Positions 1 to 6,570 of a stretch of DNA of 7,484 nucleotides are shown one piece after another. Numbering within the stretch: the first letter of the stretch is position 1; each line of letters opens with the position of its first letter. This DNA comes from a bacterium (GTDB lineage: Bacteria; UBA9089; UBA9088; JAGUXG01), in contig JAGUXG010000048.1 of the NCBI GenBank assembly GCA_020061965.1, forward strand, positions 1-7,484, written 5' to 3'. Made by a program: the position numbers and the translations under genes. Under the pieces are notes generated by a model, which was given only the letters and a program-made list of their open reading frames with translations, was not told the origin of the DNA and did not search any database.

Positions 1-1276
1 AAAAACTCAGGTTATTGCCTGAGATTGATGGGAATGGGCCTGAGAGTACTCTGGTGTAGTCAAAGTAGGTCTTGTAGGTCTCCTGCACCTTGACATCCCC
101 TGCCAGAGCATCCCAAAGGTTTCTTACCCTGACACTAACCTCAAAGGGAACGTCTGCATCTGCTGGCAGGTCATTGTCGTCCACAGCACCCCTGTAAGGC
201 AAACTGGCAATGTTGGTATAGACAGAGCGTGTAACATCTACCCTCTGGCAATAGGAGAATATGACTGCATTTGCTACCCATTGCCACTGAGAGCTGCCCT
301 GAATTATCTTTGCTCCAGTAGATGGAAGGCAGGCTTGAATGATAATCTTGCCGGGATTTTCAATCACCACTATTGCTGGAGTATTGGCCTCTTTATATCT
401 TGCCACTATGCCCTGGCCAAGGTTTATCCTTGGGGATTGGACTGTATAGAGTGTGGTCTGGGTCATAGGAAAACCAAGGGGATTGCTTGGGTCAGTTACG
501 GTCAACTCTGCCAGCATATTGTTCTCTTGCTTGCCATCTATTGTCTCAACAAGGTCTATTGAGCCCTGAGGAATTATGCCGCAAACCTCAAGGAGATAGG
601 CGGCATTCCCTTCTGTATAGATTGTCCCGCCTGAATTGAAGAAACTTTGTAGCTTCTGAGAAAAGCCAGGGTTTTCTGCTACAGATCTTTCTATGTATCT
701 GCCGTTGTTTGTTCCAGAGACCTCAAATGCCGGAATGATAAGGAGCTTTTTCCCTGAGAGCTTGTTGCAGACAATATCTGTTTCGCTACATATCTCCGTA
801 GCCAGACCTAAGTCATTTTCCAACCTATCCTTTATGTAGTAATACTCCCAGGAGACAGTCAGACCAAAAGAGTCTTTGATGTTGCTCTTGAGGATGGCTA
901 TGGTATTGTCAGAGAAGGAGAAGGAGTATGCCCTGGGAAAGGATGAACTATAGTTCAGGTCTTTTGCCTGATAGCTCACATTTTTGTATTGGTTCCAGTT
1001 GGCACGGGTGAGCCCATATTGCAGGTCATTAAAGGGTTGGAAGAAGAGAAAGGAGCCTCTATCTGCTGAAGCTGACCAATAGACAGGCACCTCTCCAAAC
1101 CTTGCTGATATATCAGAATTGACAAATCCATTCTCCACCCAGGAGTTCTGACTCCTGTCTATGGCTAATTTATAGGCATTCTGCAGCTCCTTTTGTGTTT
1201 TGTCAGTAGGCACTACTGTAATTAAGCCTGTCCAAGAAAGGCTCGGAATAAGCAGGCTGGCGAGTATCCTCTTCAT
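1..1276 (-). CDS. Secreted protein of unknown function with a glutamine-amidotransferase-like region and a DUF11-like domain (3' end cut by window edge)
   Basis: The frame reads open from ATG 1276 to the window edge (425 codons), with an in-frame TAA three codons upstream of the ATG, so this is the first possible ATG. Residues 1-22 (MKR, then a hydrophobic run ending LITVV) look like a signal peptide, suggesting export. Residues about 175-345 resemble the class I glutamine amidotransferase/ThuA-like fold: a KKLLIIPAFE strand, a GGTIYTEGNAAYLLE segment at 216-230, and a WQWVANAVIFSY helix at 331-342. I see no convincing catalytic triad, so this is a fold resemblance and not an enzyme call. Residues about 370-425 (VPFEVSVRVRNLWDA, then GPFPSISGN) look like the start of a DUF11-type extracellular beta domain, often found in repeats, so the full protein may be much longer. 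No clear Shine-Dalgarno is present; a promoter directly abuts the start. It is separated from nadX by 169 bases and appears to be its own unit. The product is unknown. Confidence 0.85.
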   Translation of the reverse strand, partial: MKRILASLLIPSLSWTGLITVVPTDKTQKELQNAYKLAIDRSQNSWVENGFVNSDISARFGEVPVYWSASADRGSFLFFQPFNDLQYGLTRANWNQYKNVSYQAKDLNYSSSFPRAYSFSFSDNTIAILKSNIKDSFGLTVSWEYYYIKDRLENDLGLATEICSETDIVCNKLSGKKLLIIPAFEVSGTNNGRYIERSVAENPGFSQKLQSFFNSGGTIYTEGNAAYLLEVCGIIPQGSIDLVETIDGKQENNMLAELTVTDPSNPLGFPMTQTTLYTVQSPRINLGQGIVARYKEANTPAIVVIENPGKIIIQACLPSTGAKIIQGSSQWQWVANAVIFSYCQRVDVTRSVYTNIASLPYRGAVDDNDLPADADVPFEVSVRVRNLWDALAGDVKVQETYKTYFDYTRVLSGPFPSISGNNLSF

Positions 1277-1282
1277 ATCATA

Positions 1283-1311
1283 AGTTTACTCTAAACCTTT
1301 AGCTTTGTCAA
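1283..1311 (-). promoter_or_regulatory. Predicted sigma70-type promoter for the secreted protein gene, leaderless geometry
   Basis: On the minus strand a perfect -35 TTGACA (1311-1306) is followed by a 17-base spacer and a -10 TAAACT (1288-1283, four of six consensus bases). Exactly six bases separate the -10 from ATG 1276, so the expected transcription start falls on the A of the start codon. Together with the absence of a clear ribosome binding site, this fits a leaderless mRNA. The -10 is imperfect, so the call is moderate. Confidence 0.5.
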
Positions 1312-1319
1312 TTTTCATA

Positions 1320-1407
1320 TTTCGCACCCCTTGATAAAAAAATGGAGAAAAATTTAAGATGAAGATTTAATTTAGAGCAAAAAGACTATCTTTTTAAGGA
1401 TGCGAAA
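1320..1407. repeat. Inverted repeat enclosing an A/T hairpin, between nadX and the secreted protein gene
   Basis: TTTCGCACCCCTT (1320-1332) and AAGGATGCGAAA (1396-1407) are near-perfect inverted copies, differing by one inserted base and a mismatch, and are about 63 bases apart. Inside lies a second hairpin: AAAAAGA (1379-1385), loop CTA, TCTTTTT (1389-1395), a perfect seven-base-pair stem but nearly all A-T. On the minus strand this lies downstream of the nadX stop, so it could act in transcript termination or 3' protection. It is not a classic GC-rich stem with a U-tract. Operator function for the downstream promoter is an alternative. The rest of the 169-base gap shows nothing I recognise. 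Confidence 0.45.
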
Positions 1408-1445
1408 AATAGGAATTTTGCAAATCCGATTTATTCTCGTTATAT

Positions 1446-2237
1446 TTATGTTCCTATCTTTACTGAACTGGCAATCTGTTTTAGAAGGGCTATAGCAGAT
1501 AAAGAGGCCAAATAACTTGTCTTTGGGTTTGTTGGCGAGGGAAGGTTTTCGCACCTTATAAAGATTCTACCAGCATCTCCTATTATTTCAATCTCATGGA
1601 TGTTTCTTGTTATATTTGGATCAGCTATAATCTTAACCTTCGTATTCTGGACACCTATTCCAGCTAAGCTTAGTATAGCGGCTACATTGACATTTGCTGG
1701 AAACCCTTTTATGGCTTCCTCTGCTGTTGCTGAGAAGAGAGTCTTCTCCTCTTTAATCTCAGACAGGTCTATATCTTTAAGATAGGGTGCACCCTTTAAG
1801 GCTGATGGTGGCTTTCTTGTGGTCAGGATTACACTCTCTATATTTGCACAGGATGTAGCCTTCAACCCATCTATCCCAGCTATGGCACCTGAGGGGAGAT
1901 ATACCTTTACACCCATCTTTTCTGCCTCAGCCAATAGATCTTCCTTTCCAAGCAAGCCTCCTACACTCATTATCATCATATCCTTTCTCTTTTCAATAGA
2001 TAGAGGAAATGCTATTCTGACTACCTCTTGCGATGAAGATTCTATGACTAAACTAACTTTAGATATAAGCTCGGAAAGACTATCAATGCTTGGCTTTTCT
2101 GGAAATAATAAAGAGAGTCTCTCAGCCTTATCCTTATCAATATCACAAAGAGATACAAGCTCTAACTTTGGAATCTTGAGTATTGCCTTGGCTATCTCGC
2201 TTCCAATCGTCCCACATCCAATGATTCCTACTTTCAT
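1446..2237 (-). CDS. nadX: L-aspartate dehydrogenase NadX
   Basis: This 263-residue protein should oxidise L-aspartate to iminoaspartate with NAD(P)+. In NAD biosynthesis NadA then condenses iminoaspartate to quinolinate, so NadX can replace the FAD-dependent NadB. An N-terminal Rossmann fold begins MKVGIIGCGTIG (GxGxxG at 7-12), with an acidic residue after the second strand (CDID, 31-34). Family motifs follow in order: LPSGAIAGIDGL (114-125), KGFPANVNVAA (177-187) and ADPNITRNIHEIE (205-217), where His214 matches the catalytic histidine of the family. The C-terminal helix NPKTSYLASLSAIALL (237-252) is also typical. Length is normal for the family and no key residue is missing. The ATG lies one base after the stop of the upstream coiled-coil/TPR gene, so the two are surely cotranscribed and probably translationally coupled. 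No NAD-pathway partner (nadA, nadC) is in the window. Confidence 0.88.
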   Translation of the reverse strand: MKVGIIGCGTIGSEIAKAILKIPKLELVSLCDIDKDKAERLSLLFPEKPSIDSLSELISKVSLVIESSSQEVVRIAFPLSIEKRKDMMIMSVGGLLGKEDLLAEAEKMGVKVYLPSGAIAGIDGLKATSCANIESVILTTRKPPSALKGAPYLKDIDLSEIKEEKTLFSATAEEAIKGFPANVNVAAILSLAGIGVQNTKVKIIADPNITRNIHEIEIIGDAGRIFIRCENLPSPTNPKTSYLASLSAIALLKQIASSVKIGT

Positions 2238-2238
2238 A

Positions 2239-4083
2239 TTATTTTTTCAGCTCTGAGACAGCTTTTTGGGCAGATTCTGCTTCCTTTGTTCCTGGAAATT
2301 GATTCACAACCTCTCTATAGACCTCTATAGCCATATTTGTATCCTTGAGTTCATCTTTAGCCAATTTTCCTGCCAGAAAGAGCTTTCCGCAGGAAAACTG
2401 ACAGCCTGGATACTCCTTAGCCAGCTTTCTATAAGTTGAAATAGCACTCCTTAAGTCCTTTATCTCCTCATAGTATTCACCAATAGAGTTAAGGGCAAAG
2501 GGTGCTTTTTCACTTTTTGGATACTTTGTGACCAATTGATTGAAGGCACTGATAGCCTCCTGATAATTCTTCAGCTTGAGGCAGAGCTTTGCTTTTTCCT
2601 CCAGAACGAGGGCCGCATTTTGTGCCTGCGGATATTCATCTACTACTCGCTGATAGGTTGCCAGGGAGTCAGAATATGCCTTCAGCCCTTCCTGATAAAG
2701 GCTTGCCACAACAAAGAGGTATTGTGGACACAAAGGAGAATCTGGAAATTTTTTTATCCCCTCTTGATAAACATCTATTGCCTCTTTATACTTTTTTAAC
2801 TCGTCCTGATAGACCCTTCCCAGCTTAAAATATACCTCTGCCAAAGAAGGAAAATCAGGATAGAGATAGATAACCTTAAGATATGACGAAACAGCCGCAT
2901 AATCTTTATCCGCCTTAACTAACGAATCTCCAATTATGACCTGAACAGAGGGAGCAAACCTGCTCTCTGGATATTGGGCAAGAAAAGCTTCTGCCTGAGA
3001 CAAGATGTAGTCACAAAGCTTAGGATTTTCCATTTTATTCAGATAGCTCAGATAATCAAAGAATCTTTTTTCTCTTGGTTCTGCCACATCTATGGATATT
3101 GTTCGTATCTCATTGAGTAACTCCTTATACTCTTTCTGCTTTCCAAGTCTCTCTATCTTCTCCTTTGCCTTTACTGTAAACTGGCTTTCTGGATAGAGAT
3201 AGACGAGGTTTAAGTAAGCCGCCAAAAGGAAGACTGAATTTTTAAGCTCATCATAAGCCTCCACCAGTCTAAATATAGCCTTGTCTGCCTCCTTTTCAAG
3301 CGGATACCTCTTTACATATCCGTTCAATTCAGAGACTGAGATTGAGAGAGTCTCTTTGTTCTTCCCAAAACTTGTGGCATAGCTGAAGAGTCTTTCTGCC
3401 TTTTTGAGTTGCTTCTCTGCTTCCAATGCTTTCTTTTCATTAGCCAATCTCTTCTCTTCCTCTAATTCCTTTCTAATCTCCTCTGCTTTAGCCGTCTTTG
3501 TCTCATACTCAAGATACGCAAACTCATTCTCTTCTATCTTCTTCTTCAGGTCTGCCAGAAGATCTTCTTCCTTTGTCTTCTGCTCTACCAAAGACTTTTT
3601 CAGCTCTGAAATCTCAGCCTCTTTCTGCTTATAAGAGTCAATAGTTGCTTGTCTTTCCTTCAATAATTTATCTCTCTCGGAAAGTTCTGTCTCAAGCTCG
3701 GATGTCCGAGAGCCTTCTTGAGCAAGAGAGGCTTTAAGTTGGCTGATGAGCTGCTTATCCTTCTCATAATTTGCCAACTGCACCTCTAAGTCCGATAGCT
3801 TCTTTTTTAGCTCATCTATCGCGACAGATTTCCTGGCCAAATCAGACTCAAGACTTTTGGCCTTCTCTTGCTCTTTGGTAAACTTTTCAGTCAATTCCTC
3901 TTTGGCTTCAGTCTCCTTAAGCCTCTTTTCCATCATCACCTGATACTTTGAAAGCACCTCCTCTTTCTCCTTTGTCAGTTGATCTATCTTTGATTGCAGA
4001 GTAGCTGTATCCTCCTCTCCATAGCAAACCCCAGCAAAAATCCCCATTAACACTATTAGGGACAAGCAAAAAACCTTCTTCAT
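2239..4083 (-). CDS. Exported coiled-coil and TPR repeat protein (YbgF/BamD-like organisation)
   Basis: A 614-residue protein with a signal peptide (MKKVF, hydrophobic core to about residue 18, likely cleavage near residues 20-23), so probably exported. A lipobox is not convincing because the residue before Cys20 is Val. Residues about 24-230 are a long charged coiled coil rich in Glu, Lys and Leu heptads. From about 250 to the end come TPR-like helical pairs, with recurring motifs ending in YP.S or similar: VYLYPES (294-300), AQYPESRF (369-376), VIYLYPDFPS (404-413), EGIKKFPDSP (441-450), VVDEYPQAQN (480-489), LVTKYPKSEK (517-526), LAKEYPGC (554-561) and VVNQFPGTKE (592-601). Such repeats mediate protein-protein contacts and are common in periplasmic scaffold proteins such as YbgF/CpoB and BamD. 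A specific role cannot be assigned. It has its own strong promoter and a perfect ribosome binding site, and nadX follows one base after its stop. Confidence 0.85.
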   Translation of the reverse strand: MKKVFCLSLIVLMGIFAGVCYGEEDTATLQSKIDQLTKEKEEVLSKYQVMMEKRLKETEAKEELTEKFTKEQEKAKSLESDLARKSVAIDELKKKLSDLEVQLANYEKDKQLISQLKASLAQEGSRTSELETELSERDKLLKERQATIDSYKQKEAEISELKKSLVEQKTKEEDLLADLKKKIEENEFAYLEYETKTAKAEEIRKELEEEKRLANEKKALEAEKQLKKAERLFSYATSFGKNKETLSISVSELNGYVKRYPLEKEADKAIFRLVEAYDELKNSVFLLAAYLNLVYLYPESQFTVKAKEKIERLGKQKEYKELLNEIRTISIDVAEPREKRFFDYLSYLNKMENPKLCDYILSQAEAFLAQYPESRFAPSVQVIIGDSLVKADKDYAAVSSYLKVIYLYPDFPSLAEVYFKLGRVYQDELKKYKEAIDVYQEGIKKFPDSPLCPQYLFVVASLYQEGLKAYSDSLATYQRVVDEYPQAQNAALVLEEKAKLCLKLKNYQEAISAFNQLVTKYPKSEKAPFALNSIGEYYEEIKDLRSAISTYRKLAKEYPGCQFSCGKLFLAGKLAKDELKDTNMAIEVYREVVNQFPGTKEAESAQKAVSELKK

Positions 4084-4089
4084 TTTTCT

Positions 4090-4096
4090 ACCTCCT
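4090..4096 (-). promoter_or_regulatory. Strong Shine-Dalgarno site for the coiled-coil/TPR gene
   Basis: AGGAGGT on the minus strand, six bases before ATG 4083, is a full match to the anti-Shine-Dalgarno core. It fixes the start of the 614-residue protein and suggests a high translation rate. It is the strongest such site in the window. Confidence 0.85.
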
Positions 4097-4117
4097 CTTC
4101 AGAATACTTGATACCCA

Positions 4118-4147
4118 ATTCTACAACCCCATCTTTTTTTATGTCAA
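4118..4147 (-). promoter_or_regulatory. Predicted sigma70-type promoter for the coiled-coil/TPR gene and nadX
   Basis: Minus-strand -35 TTGACA (4147-4142) is perfect. An 18-base spacer leads to -10 TAGAAT (4123-4118), five of six consensus bases. The expected start near 4111 gives a leader of roughly 28 bases that contains the AGGAGGT site. It lies in the 108-base gap after the CNNM gene and so separates the grpE operon from the TPR-nadX pair. No convincing terminator for the upstream operon is visible in that gap, so readthrough is possible. Confidence 0.65.
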
Positions 4148-4191
4148 CCAATATCTTCCTTGTTAAAGAAAAGAATCTTGCCTGAAAATGT

Positions 4192-5163
4192 TTATTTATC
4201 ATCCTCTATCTCCCCAACAATCTCCTCTAAAAGGTCTTCCATCGTCACTATTCCCACAACCTTTTCTTTCTCTTTCACAATCCCAAAGTGTATCTTTTTC
4301 TTTTGAAACTCTTTGAGCAGATCTTTTGTCTTCTTTTCTGCCAAAACTATATGCGGGGGTCGGATAAGAGGATGGATTGGGCCATCTTCTCCAAAGTAGC
4401 CAATTAGCTCTTTTGTGTGAAGAACGCCCACAATGTTCCCCCTTTCCTTTTGATAGACAGGAATACGAGAATACCCCTGTTTTCTGACAAGCCCAAGAAG
4501 CTCTTTAATGGTAGTATCTTCATTCACAGAGACCACATTAGAGATTGGCACCATCACCTCTCTCACCAAGGTATCAGTAAACCTCAAAATTCCACTTATA
4601 ATCTTCTTCTCCTCTTCCTCTATGGCTCCCTCTTTGTGACCTGCCTTAATTATGGTCTCAACCTCTTCCTGGGTCAAACCCTTATCTTCTGGCAGAAAAT
4701 TGACTAAAATATTTACTACCCAATCAGCAAAAAGGATGAAACATTTTATCAACGGAGAGAATATCTGTAAAAAACATTTAACGGGCCAGGCAACTTTCTC
4801 AGCCACCTTTTCGCTCTTTGCTGCACCAAAAGCTATGGGTAACATCTCCGCAAAGATAATGATTGTTATACTCATCACTATGATTGAAAGGAAGGTAGCT
4901 AACTCTCTTTTCCAGAGCCGAGCAGCAAAGATGTCAAGAAAAATGGTTGTAACTATCATACAGGCAAGGATATTGACAATGGTTGTTCCTGAAAGAAGTC
5001 CGGTGAGTAGCTTGTTTGGATGTTTTAAGAGTTCAGTCAGGATGGGATTTTTCAGCCTTTTGAGTTTGAGCTTTGAAAGAGAGATCAAAGCCGCTTCACT
5101 GCAAGAGAAGAATGCAGAAAGGATAAGAAGAAGAATGACTATGCAAATCTTTAATTCTATCAC
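4192..5163 (-). CDS. CNNM/CorC (HlyC-like) family membrane protein with CBS pair, lacking the C-terminal CorC_HlyC domain
   Basis: A 323-residue protein. Residues 1-155 are a DUF21/CNNM transmembrane domain with about four hydrophobic segments and the family motif FFSCSEAALISLS (18-30). Residues about 198-320 form a CBS pair (REVMVPISNVVSV, GYSRIPVYQ, GNIVGVLHTKELI; then GIVTMEDLLEEIVGEIEDD). Relatives are implicated in magnesium or other divalent-cation transport or its regulation. The protein stops right after the second CBS domain, so the usual C-terminal CorC_HlyC domain is absent. Two DUF21 motifs also differ from the family pattern I know: SGTTIVNILA at 58-67, where GNN is usual, and FAEMLPIAFGAA at 104-115, where Ile110 replaces the Lys of the PK pair. 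The start is GTG; its G is the last base of the upstream gene's TAG, and GGAG lies eight bases before it, so translation is coupled. No known substrate. Confidence 0.85.
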   Translation of the reverse strand: MIELKICIVILLLILSAFFSCSEAALISLSKLKLKRLKNPILTELLKHPNKLLTGLLSGTTIVNILACMIVTTIFLDIFAARLWKRELATFLSIIVMSITIIIFAEMLPIAFGAAKSEKVAEKVAWPVKCFLQIFSPLIKCFILFADWVVNILVNFLPEDKGLTQEEVETIIKAGHKEGAIEEEEKKIISGILRFTDTLVREVMVPISNVVSVNEDTTIKELLGLVRKQGYSRIPVYQKERGNIVGVLHTKELIGYFGEDGPIHPLIRPPHIVLAEKKTKDLLKEFQKKKIHFGIVKEKEKVVGIVTMEDLLEEIVGEIEDDK

Positions 5164-5945
5164 TATTGCTTCTCCTTTATCTGCTCAAGAATGCGATTGA
5201 GAGCTTCTCTTGCCTCAAAATTAGTCTTCTCTTTAGAAAGAACCTTTTTGTACTCATCTCTGGCTCCTACTAAATCTTTCTTCTCTTCATAGATTTTAGC
5301 CAGCAAGAGATGGATGTTTATCTTTATGCCTTCTGGCAAAGACCTTTTGCCTATCTTCACGAGGTAGAGAAGGGCTGTGTCAAAATCTCCCTTCTCATAA
5401 AACAAGTATCCTATGTTATAAAGGATGATTGGATCCTCTGGGGAGAAGTCCAGAGCCTTTCCATAATACAAAATGCTATCATCCAATGCCCCTCGCAAGA
5501 GAAGAATGTGGCCAAGATAGAGAAACATCTCTTTCTTTCTAACGCCTTCCTTTTCTGCAAATTTGAAGGAGTTCTCTGCTTTTTTATATAGGCCATCTTT
5601 TTCCTCAGAGAACTTTGCCATCTTAAAATAAGCCTGTCCCAATAGATAAGATGTTTTAGGGTCTTTCCTTATTGAGAGAGCCTTTTCATATAGGAGAATG
5701 GCTCCATCTAATAATTGCAAGGATTCTTGCTCGGATGTAAGAATAGCTTTGTTATAATAGGCATTTGCAAGTTTGAGGATCACCTTCGGGTTATTCTCCT
5801 CTTTTTTTAGTTGGGATTCATAAATCTCTATGGGACCCACATATCTTCCCTGATCTAATCTTGTGAGCCCAAAGGCAATGATAATAATACCAGCGAGAAA
5901 AAGTCTGCCTCTTATGGTAAGATAGTGTTTTTTATCCTGCTTCAC
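5163..5945 (-). CDS. Membrane-anchored TPR repeat protein
   Basis: About 260 residues if it starts at GTG 5945, which I prefer because GGGA lies upstream at usable spacing. An upstream in-frame TTG at 5960 would add five residues but has no ribosome binding site. After a short basic N-terminus (KQDKKHYLTIRGR) there is one hydrophobic segment (LFLAGIIIIAFGL), a probable membrane anchor or uncleaved signal. The rest is TPR-like: VILKLANAYYNKA, ILLYEKALSI, TSYLLGQAYFKMAKF, LYLGHILLLRGALDDSILYY, IILYNIGYLFYEKGDFDTAL and HLLLAKIYEEKKDLVGARDEY. TPR arrays are protein-binding scaffolds; the partner is unknown. Its start lies inside the end of grpE and its TAG overlaps the CNNM start by one base, so the three genes form one translationally coupled unit. 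Confidence 0.8.
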   Translation of the reverse strand: MKQDKKHYLTIRGRLFLAGIIIIAFGLTRLDQGRYVGPIEIYESQLKKEENNPKVILKLANAYYNKAILTSEQESLQLLDGAILLYEKALSIRKDPKTSYLLGQAYFKMAKFSEEKDGLYKKAENSFKFAEKEGVRKKEMFLYLGHILLLRGALDDSILYYGKALDFSPEDPIILYNIGYLFYEKGDFDTALLYLVKIGKRSLPEGIKINIHLLLAKIYEEKKDLVGARDEYKKVLSKEKTNFEAREALNRILEQIKEKQ

Positions 5946-6420
5946 ACTTTTTTCCCACAATTACTTGGGCTGGACGAAGGAGATTGCCGGAGAGCAAGAA
6001 ACCTGCTTGAAGCTCTTCAATAATCTTGCCATCATGGTCTTCATGGGTTGGACAAGTAGCAATGGCAGTATGAAACAATGGACTGAACTGCTCTTTATCT
6101 GTTTTGAGCCTTTCAATCTGTTTATTTTTTAGGATCTCAGAGAATTGGCGAAGGATAAATCCAAGACCTTCTCTGAGTTTTTCAGGATCATTCTCTTTAG
6201 CTGCTCTTTCTAATGAATCAAAGATAGCCAAAAACTCTAAAATAAGATTCGCTTCTGTATTCTTTCTTATAGAAAGATACTCCTTCTCCTTTTGCTTCTT
6301 GTAGTTTTCAAAGTCTGCTTTTGTCCTCTTTGCCAGGTCTAAATACTCCTCTATCTTTATATCCTTCTCTTCTATTTCAAGAAGGAGGTCTTTCTTCGTT
6401 CTTTTTTTTGCTTCAGTCAT
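5932..6420 (-). CDS. grpE: GrpE, nucleotide exchange factor of the DnaK (Hsp70) chaperone
   Basis: GrpE dimers release ADP from DnaK in the cytoplasm and so drive the protein-folding cycle. This 162-residue protein has the expected long charged N-terminal helix (residues about 5-60, with RTKADFENYKKQKEKE at 32-47). The C-terminal head carries the family signature: FSPLFHTAI (112-120), then the block GKIIEELQAGFLLSGNLLRP (131-150) and AQVIVGKK (151-158). The usual F-D/N-P is F-S-P here, and the common GY.L..R.LRPA reads GFLLSGNLLRPA, so it is somewhat divergent. The length is on the short side for the family. Start ATG 6420 has only a weak upstream ribosome binding site. No hrcA, dnaK or dnaJ is in the window, and no CIRCE operator is visible upstream. 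It leads the operon with the TPR and CNNM genes. Confidence 0.9.
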   Translation of the reverse strand: MTEAKKRTKKDLLLEIEEKDIKIEEYLDLAKRTKADFENYKKQKEKEYLSIRKNTEANLILEFLAIFDSLERAAKENDPEKLREGLGFILRQFSEILKNKQIERLKTDKEQFSPLFHTAIATCPTHEDHDGKIIEELQAGFLLSGNLLRPAQVIVGKKCEAG

Positions 6421-6443
6421 CTTATTTTCATCTATGTTCTGTG

Positions 6444-6471
6444 GTTATACCCAAGTAAATCAGGTTTGCAA
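6444..6471 (-). promoter_or_regulatory. Candidate promoter for the grpE operon
   Basis: Minus-strand -35 TTGCAA (6471-6466, four of six) is followed by a 16-base spacer and -10 TATAAC (6449-6444, five of six). The expected start near 6437 would give a leader of about 17 bases before ATG 6420. The -35 overlaps the edge of the palindromic element described separately. It is weaker than the other promoters here, and lepB readthrough is an alternative source of grpE mRNA. Confidence 0.4.
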
Positions 6472-6570
6472 AGAGAGCCTGAGGTTGTAAGTTTAGGATG
6501 TTGTATGTTATTTGTTCTACTTCTTCAACCTACAACTTACAACCTACAACAAAAATTTTCGGTAAACCTG
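6461..6570. repeat. Palindromic intergenic element between lepB and grpE
   Basis: Outer arms CAGGTTT (6461-6467) and AAACCTG (6564-6570) are perfect inverted copies. Inner arms AGGTTGTAAGTT (6482-6493) and AACTTACAACCT (6534-6545) form a perfect 12-base-pair stem, extended by TAGG/CCTA past a one-base bulge, around a loop of about 30 bases. It occupies most of the 175-base gap downstream of the lepB stop. No U-tract follows on the minus strand, so it is not a standard intrinsic terminator. The layout would fit a small REP- or MITE-like element or an mRNA 3' structure. I see no flanking target-site duplication. Confidence 0.6.
6523..6550. repeat. Four tandem heptamers (CTACAAC type)
   Basis: On the plus strand the bases divide into CTTCAAC (6523), CTACAAC (6530), TTACAAC (6537) and CTACAAC (6544), a seven-base period with one or two changes per copy. 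On the minus strand the unit is GTTGTAG. This array forms the right arm of the palindromic element; the left arm carries degenerate complementary copies. Confidence 0.65.

Noticed and set aside
281..562. Plus-strand open frame of 93 codons.
   Set aside because: It is antisense to the long secreted protein frame, which is open for 425 codons with a signal peptide and promoter.
1286..1318. Ten-codon minus-strand reading frame (MKIDKAKGLE) with GGGG upstream, just ahead of the secreted protein gene.
   Set aside because: It overlaps the TTGACA promoter, which would leave it untranscribed from that promoter. It is too short to support without conservation data.
4150..4180. Possible hairpin (CTTTTC..AAGGAAG) as terminator for the grpE operon.
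   Set aside because: Pairing needs a bulge and G-U pairs, the stem is A/T-rich and no U-tract follows.
4652..5200. Plus-strand open frame of about 180 codons opposite the CNNM gene.
   Set aside because: It lies antisense to a clearly recognisable CNNM coding sequence, and its translation shows no recognisable domain.
5946..5960. TTG 5960 as the start of the membrane-anchored TPR protein.
   Set aside because: No ribosome binding site; GTG 5945 has GGGA upstream and leaves a normal basic N-terminus before the membrane segment.
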